From NCBI GenBank assembly GCA_033344775.1, contig JAWPMT010000004.1:1984001-2048000 (forward strand): a stretch of DNA of 64,000 bases, read 5' to 3'. The stretch's first letter is position 1; each line of letters begins with the position of its first letter. Positions 25,027 to 33,670 of the stretch are shown here, piece by piece. The stretch is from Cytophagales bacterium. GTDB taxonomy: Bacteria; Bacteroidota; Bacteroidia; Cytophagales; Cyclobacteriaceae. The position numbers were made by a program, and so were the translations under genes. The notes under the pieces are model-generated. The model saw only the letters and a program-made list of their open reading frames with translations. It ran no database searches and was not told the origin of the DNA.

Positions 25027-28000
25027 TTATGCTTCTGTCTGTTGCAGGTTTTCGCGATATACGCGCATTTGGCTCACTGTCGTCTTCAATGTTTCCAAAT
25101 GTCTGCTCGCCTCTCTGATGATCATTTTCTTCGGATTATCATTCTCGATCATGTGCTCAATGATCTGTGCCTGCTTTGCCAGAATTGTGAGCCCAAGTGA
25201 TTTTAAGGTAGGCCGGTTTTTTCTCGTTAGCTGATAAACATCAATGACTTCCTGGTCAGTAAGTGCCCGCTCATAGGCCTTGTAATCATGCGTAACAGAC
25301 TCAATGAACAGATCGAAAAATCGTCGCATCTTATCCTTGTCATCTTGTAAAATATTCTGTAGATATGACAAGGAAATCTCATCATTGGCTTTCTCTCGCA
25401 TGGACAGATGTAATTCCATTTTCTTGTAGAATTCATCTGGCACAAATGGTTTAGTAAGAAAGTCATTCATCCCACATTGATAGACTCTATTCTGCACCTC
25501 TACCATAGCTGAAGCTGTCAATGCGATGACGGGTAGGTCCTGAAAATAAGCTGCTTCCTGTTCGCGGATCCAACCTATGGTTTCATAACCATTCATAATG
25601 GGCATTTGAATGTCCAGCAGGACGATATCCACCTGATGTTCCTTCAAAACCGCAATTCCCTCTTTCCCATTTTCAGCTTCCAGTACATTGAGTCCCCAGG
25701 ACTCACAAAAGTCTTTGGCGATGACCCGATTGAAAATATTGTCTTCTATGATCAGGACACTGCCGTTCAGGCTTTCTTTTTTCTCTTCTTTGGAAGCCGA
25801 TTGCTTCATATCAAGGCTGGAACCACGCCGCAACACCAGTTTAAAACGGAATACCGTGCCGGCCCCTCTCTCAGACTCTACTTCAATCTTACTGTCCATC
25901 AGTTCCAGCAGTCTCCGAGTGATAGAAAGGCCCAATCCTGAACCTCCAAAACGACGGGTGATAGACTTATCTGCTTGTGAAAAGACACCAAATATAGCCT
26001 CCTGATTTTCTTTTGAAATACCTATCCCCGTATCCTCAATCTCAAAAAGGATATGATCGAAATTATTGACCTTATCCAGTCGCTTACATCTGATGGTAAC
26101 CTCTCCTCTTTCCGTAAACTTGATCGCATTATTGACCAGATTATGAAAGACCTGATTGAGCCTAACCTGGTCTCCCCAATAATTGGCTTTTAGCTTATCG
26201 TCGATTTCCAGCTTTAGCTGAATTCCTTTTTCCTCCGTAAGCGTTTCATAATTGACCCGGATCGCATCCAGCAATTCCCGCATATTGAATTCAGCATTTT
26301 CCAGCAGGATCTTACCTTCCTCGATTTTTGCAAAGTCCAATATATCCGTAACAATCGCCAGCAAATGATCACTCGACTTCTTCAGGATATTGAGCTTTTG
26401 TAATTGCTCTGGGGGTGGGTCTTTCTTTAGCAACAGATGGGTAGTTCCGATGATCCCATTCAACGGGGTTCTTACCTCGTGGGACATCATTGACAGGAAA
26501 TCTGCCTTGGCCAATGAAGCCTCCTCAGCACTCTCCTTGGCACGCTCCAGCGATCGGTAAGCAGACTCCTTTGTCATTACGGACCCGAGCCAGTTGGCAA
26601 AGAGTCTCATGAATTCCCCTTCATGATCGCCAAACTTCTCGGTTCTGCCATTCGGAGATAGAAACTCCACCGCACCAAAGTATTCATCCGCCACTTTGAT
26701 CGGAGCACCCAGATAAGATTGTACTTCCTGTGGGTGTTCACAACAAGGGTGCCCCGCATATTCGGCATCACTTTCTCGGTGAAAAAGCACCACGGATCGG
26801 CTTTGATAGGCTAAATGACTGTAAGTGTTTCCCAAGGGCTTTTTTACTTTGTCTGTCTTAATGATACTTTGCTGATCAGCGAGGTACTTGATTTCGTAAG
26901 TATCATCTTTGATCGAGCTGATGATCCCAACAGGCATATTCAGGTAATTGCAGATAGCTTGCAAGGCATCTTCCAGTAAGTCTGCCGTAGGTAACGACTT
27001 TACCGCCAGATCATTCAGCAAGCGAAGGCCAACTTGATAATTATAAATTCGCTCCTGCTCTTTGTGCTGTCGGGTTACATTCCGGCTAAACACGGACACA
27101 CCGGTTACTTCCCCGGCATCACTCCAAATCGGCATGGCCGAACTATCCATAACAACAAGCTGATCGTCAATCTCGAACGTAATCTCCTGCGCGCACTTGG
27201 TGCCAGAAAGTGCTTTTAAAATAAATGCAAACTCATCTTCCCAGGTAGCGTTTACACGCTCTGGTTGAATTCTCGCTCCTATTCGGACTTCTAAACCAGT
27301 TCGCTGAACATGAAGGTTCTGAAAAACAGAATTGAAATAAATAAACCTCAAATCCTTGTCTACCGCCCAGACCGCATCTGTTGTATTCTCGATAAGCATA
27401 CTGATCTTACCTTCCGTGCGTTTTCTTTCCGAAATATCTCGAGCGGAACTATGAAAGCCATTGATCTCCCCGTCTTCATCAAAGATCACACGGGTGTAGA
27501 TCTCCATCCAGATGTATTCCCCGTTGTACTTTCTGATCCGGCATTCTACATTAGAAGAAGCATCACCTCCATTCACCATTTGACTCAGCCGCCCTTTCAA
27601 TTCATCCCAATCATCCGGATGCATGAAATCTTTAGGAGCTTTCCCCAGTATCTCCTCTGGTGGGTATCCCATTTCTACCTGAGCAGCCTGTGAGATGTAC
27701 TTATAGGTACCGTCTATGGAATGAACACCAATAACATCCCTGGAATTTTCTGAAAGTATTTTGTATTGATCCTCACTATCCTGAAGAGCTCTTCTCAACT
27801 CTTTTATTTCCGAAACCTGCCGTGCGACAGCCCTGATCTTGACCAACTTTCCTTCATGATAGTCCAGGGACACTTTCTGCGCAATCCTGATAGGATCTTT
27901 TCCTTTAGGTAGAATACGCATCTCATAGTAGCCTGACGTAGCCTTCGACTCAAATAAGGATTGATGATAGCGATCAACTTGTTCCAGGTCCTCGGGATGC

Positions 28001-28668
28001 ACAAAATCAAAGGCTACTTTATCTGCCAACTCTTGTTCCGAATGACCAAGTAACTCACAGGTTTTGGCATTTACGAACAAATAATTCCCCCAGCTATCCA
28101 ATTCATAAATGGCATCGTCCACTTTGTTGAGCAATTCCATGTGCTGCTCTTCTCTACGCAGGGCCTGCATCCTAGATCGATGCAATTTCAACTGATCAGA
28201 AATTTGTTGTGCGATGATCTGCAAGGACGTTTTTTGCTGTTCAGTCAACGATCTGGGTGAAGCATCTACCACACACAAAGTGCCCAATGCAAAACCCGAT
28301 TGGTCATGAATGGGAATTCCGCAATAAAAAGAGAAAATCGGATATTGCTGTAGTAGTGGATTATCGAAAAAGCGCTCATCCTTGCGGGTATCCGGTACCT
28401 CGAGGAGCTCACCTTCCGGCAATTTAATGGTATGCGCACAAAGAGAAAGTGACCTTGGTAGTTCCGTAATCTCCGCACCAAAACAGGACTTCAACCATTG
28501 CCGATCTTCATCGATAAAAGAAATAGCGGACATCCTAACACCGCATACCGTAGCAGCCAAACGAGTTAAATTATCGTAGGCTGTCTCTTTTGCCGTATCC
28601 AATAGCTTGTAAGATCGCAGTTGAATTAGTCGTTCGGCTTCATTTTCCGGTGGTTCTGGAATCTTCAT
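25027..28668 (-). CDS. Large hybrid sensor histidine kinase (GAF/PAS-GAF-HisKA-HATPase-REC-degenerate Hpt)
   Basis: 1213 residues, no membrane helix. In order: N-terminal GAF (about 15-165, ending CGIPIHDQSGFALGTLCVVD); PAS (about 180-290); PAS (about 300-415, ILGKAPKDFMHPDDW); PAS (about 425-535); second GAF (about 550-700, SYLGAPIKVADEYFGAVEFL); HisKA with MSHEVRTPLNG (His about 728); HATPase with NLVNNAIKFTERG, DTGIGI and GSGLGLSITRRL; receiver (about 968-1090) with IEDN and phosphoacceptor in VLLDIQMPIMNG; and a C-terminal helical bundle shaped like an Hpt domain in which the usual phospho-His is replaced (YQLTRKNRPTLKSLG, about 1145-1159). It is cytoplasmic and probably integrates several ligands. 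Targets are not evident; it is a lone gene facing the LytTR operon. Confidence 0.93.
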   Translation of the reverse strand: MKIPEPPENEAERLIQLRSYKLLDTAKETAYDNLTRLAATVCGVRMSAISFIDEDRQWLKSCFGAEITELPRSLSLCAHTIKLPEGELLEVPDTRKDERFFDNPLLQQYPIFSFYCGIPIHDQSGFALGTLCVVDASPRSLTEQQKTSLQIIAQQISDQLKLHRSRMQALRREEQHMELLNKVDDAIYELDSWGNYLFVNAKTCELLGHSEQELADKVAFDFVHPEDLEQVDRYHQSLFESKATSGYYEMRILPKGKDPIRIAQKVSLDYHEGKLVKIRAVARQVSEIKELRRALQDSEDQYKILSENSRDVIGVHSIDGTYKYISQAAQVEMGYPPEEILGKAPKDFMHPDDWDELKGRLSQMVNGGDASSNVECRIRKYNGEYIWMEIYTRVIFDEDGEINGFHSSARDISERKRTEGKISMLIENTTDAVWAVDKDLRFIYFNSVFQNLHVQRTGLEVRIGARIQPERVNATWEDEFAFILKALSGTKCAQEITFEIDDQLVVMDSSAMPIWSDAGEVTGVSVFSRNVTRQHKEQERIYNYQVGLRLLNDLAVKSLPTADLLEDALQAICNYLNMPVGIISSIKDDTYEIKYLADQQSIIKTDKVKKPLGNTYSHLAYQSRSVVLFHRESDAEYAGHPCCEHPQEVQSYLGAPIKVADEYFGAVEFLSPNGRTEKFGDHEGEFMRLFANWLGSVMTKESAYRSLERAKESAEEASLAKADFLSMMSHEVRTPLNGIIGTTHLLLKKDPPPEQLQKLNILKKSSDHLLAIVTDILDFAKIEEGKILLENAEFNMRELLDAIRVNYETLTEEKGIQLKLEIDDKLKANYWGDQVRLNQVFHNLVNNAIKFTERGEVTIRCKRLDKVNNFDHILFEIEDTGIGISKENQEAIFGVFSQADKSITRRFGGSGLGLSITRRLLELMDSKIEVESERGAGTVFRFKLVLRRGSSLDMKQSASKEEKKESLNGSVLIIEDNIFNRVIAKDFCESWGLNVLEAENGKEGIAVLKEHQVDIVLLDIQMPIMNGYETIGWIREQEAAYFQDLPVIALTASAMVEVQNRVYQCGMNDFLTKPFVPDEFYKKMELHLSMREKANDEISLSYLQNILQDDKDKMRRFFDLFIESVTHDYKAYERALTDQEVIDVYQLTRKNRPTLKSLGLTILAKQAQIIEHMIENDNPKKMIIREASRHLETLKTTVSQMRVYRENLQQTEA

Positions 28669-28800
28669 GCTTCCTTCTAATCTAGCTAAAGATATTGATC
28701 TTCTGCCATTTCGAAAGGCATCTTCGACAAGTCGCAGCTAAGTTTCGCTAAAACATCCTAAAAAATAAGTGAAAATCGCCTAAGCGCCTGAAAATAAAAT

Positions 28801-29259
28801 CTAGATGACTTGCTGAATAATTACAGCCTCACCGGCAAATTGAAAGGTTTCTCCAGTTTGTTTTCCCTGCATGAGTGTGCCGATAGGTGTTACAGGGGAA
28901 ATGCAGAAAAAAATTTGATCTGCTACGGTGATTTCTCCCAATGAAACGGAGATGAAATAATTCCTATCTTCTGTGTGTACGATGCTACCTAGTTCAACAG
29001 ATGGAGACTCCTTATCAGGATTGATCATTTCCAGTGGCTTCTTGAGCTTGGCTACTTCGTTCATTTGAGATGCAAGTCGCTCCTTCTCCAGGTGCATCAT
29101 GGCCCTACCGGTCTCATATTTATCTCCGGCGCTGCTTTTGGTTTCATTATTGGCAGAAGACTGGGCAGCTTTATCTAAAGCAATGAGGTTGTGGAATTTT
29201 TCGTCCACAACCTCTTTACAATGATCTAATAAAGCCTTTTTTAAAGCAAGACCTTCCAA
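28801..29259 (-). CDS. GreA/GreB C-terminal-like protein
   Basis: 152 residues. The N-terminal half is charged and helical (LALKKALLDHCKEVVDEKF, then SSAGDKYETGRAMMHLEKER, LASQMNEVAKLKKPLEMI). The C-terminal half has the FKBP-like fold of Gre factors, ending SPVTPIGTLMQGKQTGETF, comparable to the SPIGxALLGKxxGD motif. The Gre coiled-coil tip acidic residues cannot be identified confidently, so cleavage-stimulating activity is uncertain. Homologues in this phylum are sometimes mislabelled as 3-oxoacyl-ACP synthase. Its ATG abuts the stop of the dehydrogenase gene with no spacer, so the two are cotranscribed. Confidence 0.7.
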   Translation of the reverse strand: MEGLALKKALLDHCKEVVDEKFHNLIALDKAAQSSANNETKSSAGDKYETGRAMMHLEKERLASQMNEVAKLKKPLEMINPDKESPSVELGSIVHTEDRNYFISVSLGEITVADQIFFCISPVTPIGTLMQGKQTGETFQFAGEAVIIQQVI

Positions 29260-30795
29260 TTACAAGTCGAATTTAATGCCTTGTGCCAATGGCAATTCAG
29301 TAGAATAATTGATGGTATTGGTCTGGCGTCTCATATAAGCCTTCCATGCATCAGAACCAGATTCTCTTCCTCCACCGGTTTCTTTTTCTCCACCAAAAGC
29401 ACCACCGATCTCCGCTCCTGAAGTACCAATATTCACGTTAGCTATCCCGCAATCAGATCCTTGATGTGAAAGGAAAAGTTCTGCTTCCCTCATGTTGGTG
29501 GTCATGATCGCCGAAGAAAGCCCTTGAGGCACATCATTCTGCATGTGAATGGCTTCATCCAGCTCATTGTATCGGATCAAATAAAGGATTGGTGCAAAGG
29601 TCTCATTACACACAATATCGTATTCGTTCTGTACTTCGTAGATCGCAGGTTTCACATAGCAGCCTGATTCATAACCTTCGCCACTAAGTACCTCGCCTTC
29701 AATGATGGCCTCACCACCTTCATTTTCAATTTTCTTCAAAGCACGCTCGTACATGGCTACTGCATCGGTATCGATCAGTGGGCCAACATGCATGTTCTCA
29801 TCCAAAGGGCTACCGATTTTGAGTTGTGCATAGGCTTTTACCAAACGGTCACGTACCTGATCAAAAATATCATTGTGGACGATGAGTCTTCTGGTCGAAG
29901 TGCATCGCTGACCAGCTGTTCCTACGGCTCCAAAAACTGCACCGGGGATTACCAGATCCAGGTCCGCATTTTTAGAAACAATGATCGCATTGTTTCCTCC
30001 TAATTCGAGGATGGTTTTACCCAATCTGCGACCTACTGCTTCGCCAACAGCTTTTCCCATTCGGGTAGATCCTGTAGCTGAAACCAAAGGCACACGTCCA
30101 TCATCAGCCATGCGCTTGCCTATTTCGGCATCGCCTACAACCAAACCGCAGATACCACCATCAACACCATTTGCTTCGAATACCTCCTGAGCGATATTCT
30201 GACAGGCTATGGCAGAGAGAGGCACTTTTTCGGATGGTTTCCAAACGCAAACATCTCCACATACCCAGGCGATGGCCGCATTCCAGGACCATACGGCTAC
30301 CGGGAAGTTGAACGCGGAAATGATCCCCGTGATTCCTAAGGGATGCCATTGCTCATACATTCGGTGAGAGGGGCGCTCAGAATGCATCGTCAATCCGTAA
30401 AGCTGTCGGGAAAGCCCTACTGCAAAGTCGCAGATATCGATCATTTCCTGTACTTCACCCAGGCCTTCCTGCAGGGATTTACCCATTTCATAAGAAACCA
30501 ACTTACCTAGTGGTTCTTTCTTCCTTCGGAGTGCCTCACCCAACTGACGAACAATTTCTCCTCTTTTAGGAGCAGGAACTAACCTCCATGATTTGAAAGC
30601 ATTTTGTGCTGCCTCAATCACTGATTCATAAGCAGCCTCATCGGCCAATGTAACACTTGCGATTAGCTGACCATCAACGGGTGATCGGGATTCGATGGTA
30701 GCTCCACTTGAATTGAGCCATTTACCTCCAATGGCTGCGCCCTGATTATCAGGCAAAATATCAAGTTCTTTTAAGAAAGAGTTATCAACACTCAT
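29260..30795 (-). CDS. amaB: Aldehyde dehydrogenase, ALDH7 type (alpha-aminoadipic semialdehyde dehydrogenase-like)
   Basis: 511 residues of the NAD-dependent ALDH family. Catalytic Cys298 lies in VGTAGQRCTSTRR and the general base Glu264 in TILELGGNNAIIV; the NAD-binding SATGSTRMGK is present. The wording GNNAIIV...DLDLVIPGAVFGAVGTAGQRC is that of the ALDH7A1/AmaB subgroup, which oxidises L-2-aminoadipate 6-semialdehyde (piperidine-6-carboxylate) in lysine degradation. Substrate assignment is by subgroup only. The symbol amaB is tentative. It is preceded by the Do-protease terminator and directly followed by the Gre-like gene. Confidence 0.9.
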   Translation of the reverse strand: MSVDNSFLKELDILPDNQGAAIGGKWLNSSGATIESRSPVDGQLIASVTLADEAAYESVIEAAQNAFKSWRLVPAPKRGEIVRQLGEALRRKKEPLGKLVSYEMGKSLQEGLGEVQEMIDICDFAVGLSRQLYGLTMHSERPSHRMYEQWHPLGITGIISAFNFPVAVWSWNAAIAWVCGDVCVWKPSEKVPLSAIACQNIAQEVFEANGVDGGICGLVVGDAEIGKRMADDGRVPLVSATGSTRMGKAVGEAVGRRLGKTILELGGNNAIIVSKNADLDLVIPGAVFGAVGTAGQRCTSTRRLIVHNDIFDQVRDRLVKAYAQLKIGSPLDENMHVGPLIDTDAVAMYERALKKIENEGGEAIIEGEVLSGEGYESGCYVKPAIYEVQNEYDIVCNETFAPILYLIRYNELDEAIHMQNDVPQGLSSAIMTTNMREAELFLSHQGSDCGIANVNIGTSGAEIGGAFGGEKETGGGRESGSDAWKAYMRRQTNTINYSTELPLAQGIKFDL

Positions 30796-30870
30796 GGGTA
30801 AAAAAGTTGCAATTATAAATTTCGCGCAAAGCTAACCAAAGGCGAGCGGGTGATACATGTTATGACAAAT

Positions 30871-30901
30871 AAAAAAACCGCTCCTCGATTGAAGAGCGGC
30901 C
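30871..30901 (-). terminator. Rho-independent terminator of the Do protease gene
   Basis: Plus-strand AAAAAAA, CCGCTC (30878-30883), loop, GAGCGG (30894-30899). Read on the minus strand it is a GC hairpin followed by seven T, placed just after the protease gene. Confidence 0.8.
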
Positions 30902-30926
30902 TCCTTAAGATGAAAAACTTTCACCG

Positions 30927-32432
30927 TCACCAACCTATACCATAAAAGGCTTTTTCACCGTCAGGATAATATCCTTCTATCAACATTCCCTCGCTCGAAG
31001 AACGTGCTAACGCCAATTTCAGATCTTCCAGGTCTTCTATCGGATCACGATTGATCTTCACAATCACGAATCCTTCTTTGACATTGGAATCTTTCCATTT
31101 TCCATCTCCAAGCGTTTCCAATCGGACGCCATTTTCAATTCCCAAATCTTCCTTCTCTTCACCTGTCAACTCGACAAACACAGCGCCTTCTGTAGAAAAT
31201 ACATCCACATTAGCAGCTACTACTTCTTCGGTGCCAAATGAATTCTTCAAAGTAGCTCGGGTAGTCTTTCGTCGACCATCCCGCAGGTAGGTCACTTCCA
31301 CCTGATCACCAGGACGATTAAGTGCCACTTGCTCCTGTAACTCGGAAACACTGTTTACTTCACGGCCATCCACCGCTACAATAACATCTCCTACTTCAAT
31401 TCCGGCATCCTCCGCCGAACTATTGCCCTGCACATTAGCCACATAAATTCCTTTTAATACTCCCAGGTCTTCCTGTTCCGACAACTCTGCATTTACCGTG
31501 ACGATACTTACCCCAAGCAAGGCCCGTTGTACCGTCCCGAATTCCACCAAATCACGTGCTACTTTTTGAACCAAAGTCACGGGAACTGCAAATGAGTATC
31601 CTGCAAATGTCCCGGTAGGCGAAGCAATGGCAGTGTTAATCCCTACCAATTCACCTTTCAGATTGACCAATGCACCCCCACTATTACCAGGATTTACTGC
31701 TGCATCTGTTTGAATGAAAGCTTCAATAGACAGATTCGAACCACGATTTCTTGATCGAAGTATGTTGATACTTCTGGCCTTCGCACTCACGATACCTGCA
31801 GTTACTGTAGAGCGAAATTCGTAGGGGTTTCCCACCGCCAACACCCACTCTCCTATCAGAATATTGTCTGAATCACCCCATGAGATTCGTGGCAATCCAC
31901 GTTCCTGGATCTTGATCACGGCTAAATCCGTTGTAGGGTCTACGCCTACTACATCTGCTATATAAGTACGATTATCATTGAGAAGCACTTCAATTTCATC
32001 GGCTTCTTCAATCACATGATTATTCGTAACGATATACCCATCTTCCGTGAAGATCACCCCTGAACCGGAGCCTCTGGAATAAGGCTGGTTATCCTGCCGT
32101 GGAGCGGGCTCTCCGAAATATCTCCTATAAAAATCCTCAAACGGATTGTCCGCGTTTCTGGACCTTGCCGAACTATAGGTCGTCCTGATGTGTACCACGG
32201 AAGGTGTAGAAAGCTTTGCAGCATGTACAAAATTCAACCCTCCCGATACTGCAATATCAGTTGTGTCAACGGTGTAATTCGTAAAGCTCACCGGATTTGG
32301 TGAAGTGTAGTTTACCGGTAGGACATCCTTACCTCCGTCAGTTCCTACAAAAATTGAGTATCCTGAAATGGCGATCACCCCACCCATTACTGAGGAAAAG
32401 ATCATTGCCAATACTAAATTCCTTGTTTTCAT
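30927..32432 (-). CDS. Do/DegQ-family periplasmic serine protease (HtrA)
   Basis: 501 residues. N-terminal signal peptide or anchor (about 1-28, LVLAMIFSSVMGGVIAISGY), then a trypsin-like domain with the full triad H139 (NNHVIEE), D169 (TTDLAVIK) and S251 (NPGNSGGALVN), then PDZ1 (about 290-385: GVLKGIYVANVQGNSSAEDA, GDVIVAVDGREVNSVSEL) and a second, more diverged PDZ-like part (about 405-495). Such proteases degrade or refold damaged envelope proteins. Lying next to the Hsp20 gene (same strand, separate terminator) it forms a protein-quality neighbourhood. Confidence 0.95.
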   Translation of the reverse strand: MKTRNLVLAMIFSSVMGGVIAISGYSIFVGTDGGKDVLPVNYTSPNPVSFTNYTVDTTDIAVSGGLNFVHAAKLSTPSVVHIRTTYSSARSRNADNPFEDFYRRYFGEPAPRQDNQPYSRGSGSGVIFTEDGYIVTNNHVIEEADEIEVLLNDNRTYIADVVGVDPTTDLAVIKIQERGLPRISWGDSDNILIGEWVLAVGNPYEFRSTVTAGIVSAKARSINILRSRNRGSNLSIEAFIQTDAAVNPGNSGGALVNLKGELVGINTAIASPTGTFAGYSFAVPVTLVQKVARDLVEFGTVQRALLGVSIVTVNAELSEQEDLGVLKGIYVANVQGNSSAEDAGIEVGDVIVAVDGREVNSVSELQEQVALNRPGDQVEVTYLRDGRRKTTRATLKNSFGTEEVVAANVDVFSTEGAVFVELTGEEKEDLGIENGVRLETLGDGKWKDSNVKEGFVIVKINRDPIEDLEDLKLALARSSSEGMLIEGYYPDGEKAFYGIGW

Positions 32433-32550
32433 TTATTTCGAGTTTATCCTTATAACGTCCCCTTCGGGATGGTGTTCCCGAGCGTAGTTGATTAGATTAA
32501 CGTACGAAAGCCCTCCGGGTGTTCATGCTTAACATCATTTAACGAAAAAA

Positions 32551-32568
32551 GCGGGACTCTCATCCCGC
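32551..32568 (-). terminator. Rho-independent terminator of hsp20
   Basis: GCGGGA (32551-32556) and TCCCGC (32563-32568) around a 6-nt loop, with AAAAAA immediately before it on the plus strand, giving a T-tract on the minus strand just downstream of the small heat-shock gene. Confidence 0.8.
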
Positions 32569-32597
32569 TCCTCACTATTCAATCTATCACTCACTTA

Positions 32598-33032
32598 TTA
32601 CTTGATCGCAATGCTTCTTTTGGCGATTTTCTTCTCATCTTTTGGGATTGTGATACGCAAAACGCCATTCTCAAAAGAGGCGCTCACTGCCTCCTGATCA
32701 ATATTATCAGGCAATTGGAACGATCGGGTGAAGGAACCGTAGCTACTTTCTACCGAACGATAATTCTTGCCATTATTTTCTTTTTCGAGTTTCCTTTCGC
32801 CACTTACAGTCAATCTTCCGTCATTGAGGTCGATGTTCACCTGATCTTTATTAACACCAGGGATATAAAAATCAATTTCGAACTGTTGATCAGTTTCGGC
32901 TATATCCACTTTAGGAGCGAATTGAGAAGGAGCTGTTCCTCCATTATAAATGTCCTCATTGAAAAAACGATCAACGAAACTTCTGAAAGTTACAGGTGAA
33001 TAATTCGAGGGGTTATATTTAACTAATGCCAT
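32598..33032 (-). CDS. Hsp20/alpha-crystallin family small heat-shock protein
   Basis: 144-residue ATP-independent holdase chaperone. The N-terminal arm (MALVKYNPSNYSPVTFRSF, VDRFFNEDIYN) is typical of Bacteroidota members. The alpha-crystallin domain spans about residues 42-135 (KVDIAETDQQFEIDFYIPGV, DQVNIDLNDGRLTVSGER, SYGSFTRSFQLPDNIDQEA) and includes the conserved FENGVLRITIPK; the C-terminal I-x-I-type motif is RSIAIK. The gene has its own terminator. Upstream (33080-33100, minus strand) a TTGGCAC word is present but no convincing promoter was found. Confidence 0.96.
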   Translation of the reverse strand: MALVKYNPSNYSPVTFRSFVDRFFNEDIYNGGTAPSQFAPKVDIAETDQQFEIDFYIPGVNKDQVNIDLNDGRLTVSGERKLEKENNGKNYRSVESSYGSFTRSFQLPDNIDQEAVSASFENGVLRITIPKDEKKIAKRSIAIK

Positions 33033-33236
33033 GATTCTTTTTGTTTAAGTCGAACATTAAATTCAGGAAGGCATTGATCGAATTCTGTGCCAACCCCAAA
33101 AACCTTTCATTTACAAGAATAAAACTGTCACTTTGGCATGTTTTGCAATTATTTACTGGATTTATATGTCATTTTGTCTTATACAGATTGTAAATTGGAA
33201 TAAACTCAAACTTTGAAAAAAAATTCAGCAGCTTGT

Positions 33237-33268
33237 TTTGCAGATTCAATAGAGACCAAATACATTTG
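33237..33268 (+). promoter_or_regulatory. Bacteroidota-type promoter of tRNA-Asn
   Basis: TTTG (33237-33240), 20-bp spacer, TACATTTG (33261-33268), a full match to the -33/-7 consensus. Transcription would start near 33275, about 35 nt before the tRNA. Confidence 0.65.
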
Positions 33269-33309
33269 CAATCCTTTTCCGAGAGAAGCCCGGAAAAACA
33301 AATAAAAAT

Positions 33310-33383
33310 TCCTCTTTAGCTCAGCTGGTTAGAGCATCTGACTGTTAATCAGAGGGTCCTTGGTTCGAGCCCAAGAAGAGGAG
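33310..33383 (+). tRNA. tRNA-Asn (anticodon GTT)
   Basis: Acceptor TCCTCTT paired with AAGAGGA and discriminator G; D-arm AGCTCAGCTGGTTAGAGC; anticodon stem TCTGA/TCAGA with loop CTGTTAA (GTT); variable region GGGTC; T-arm CTTGG-TTCGAGC-CCAAG. No encoded CCA. A hairpin with a T-run follows. Confidence 0.96.
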
Positions 33384-33388
33384 CCCAT

Positions 33389-33415
33389 AAGCCGCGATTC
33401 GTCGTGGCTTTTTTT
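33389..33415 (+). terminator. Terminator after tRNA-Asn
   Basis: AAGCC (33389-33393) and GGCTT (33406-33410) flank a loop that can itself pair (CGA/TCG), followed by an unbroken run of T to 33415. Confidence 0.6.
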
Positions 33416-33426
33416 ATGCATTCCAG

Positions 33427-33471
33427 CGAGAAGTTTATCCCGACGGATGGAAGGAAGCCCGGAAAGAGGAG
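33427..33471 (+). repeat. Diverged 45-bp direct repeat, copy 1
   Basis: Copy 1 of a 45-bp segment that begins CGAGAAGTTTATCCCGA. It matches copy 2 (35015-35059) at 40 of 45 positions without gaps. In the shared frame both encode REVYPDGW followed by a charged tail (KEARKEE here). The similarity extends weakly upstream into the T-rich terminator. It may be a remnant of one coding sequence; its origin is not recognised. Confidence 0.7.
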
Positions 33472-33670
33472 CAATTAAGCCGGTTTTTACCAGTTTTATC
33501 TTGTATTTACACTTGGGGCACACGCCGGTTCGAGGGCTAGCCGTCCGCCCCAAGAAGACAAGCTCCTAGAAGACGGTTATTTTCAAAGAAATTCGAGGGT
33601 AGCTAACTTGCCGGACATGATGTAACAACCTCCGCCAGCCCTCAGGACGAAAGCGGCAGCGAACAGGAAC

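Noticed and set aside
33050-33110. TTGGCAC word upstream of hsp20 (minus strand) resembling a sigma-54 -24 element
   Set aside because: The -12 GC dinucleotide is not at the required spacing; the similarity is limited to one half.
33329-33553. Minus-strand ORF over tRNA-Asn (74 codons)
   Set aside because: It is antisense to a tRNA gene and ends in wording typical of spurious ORFs across tRNA loci.
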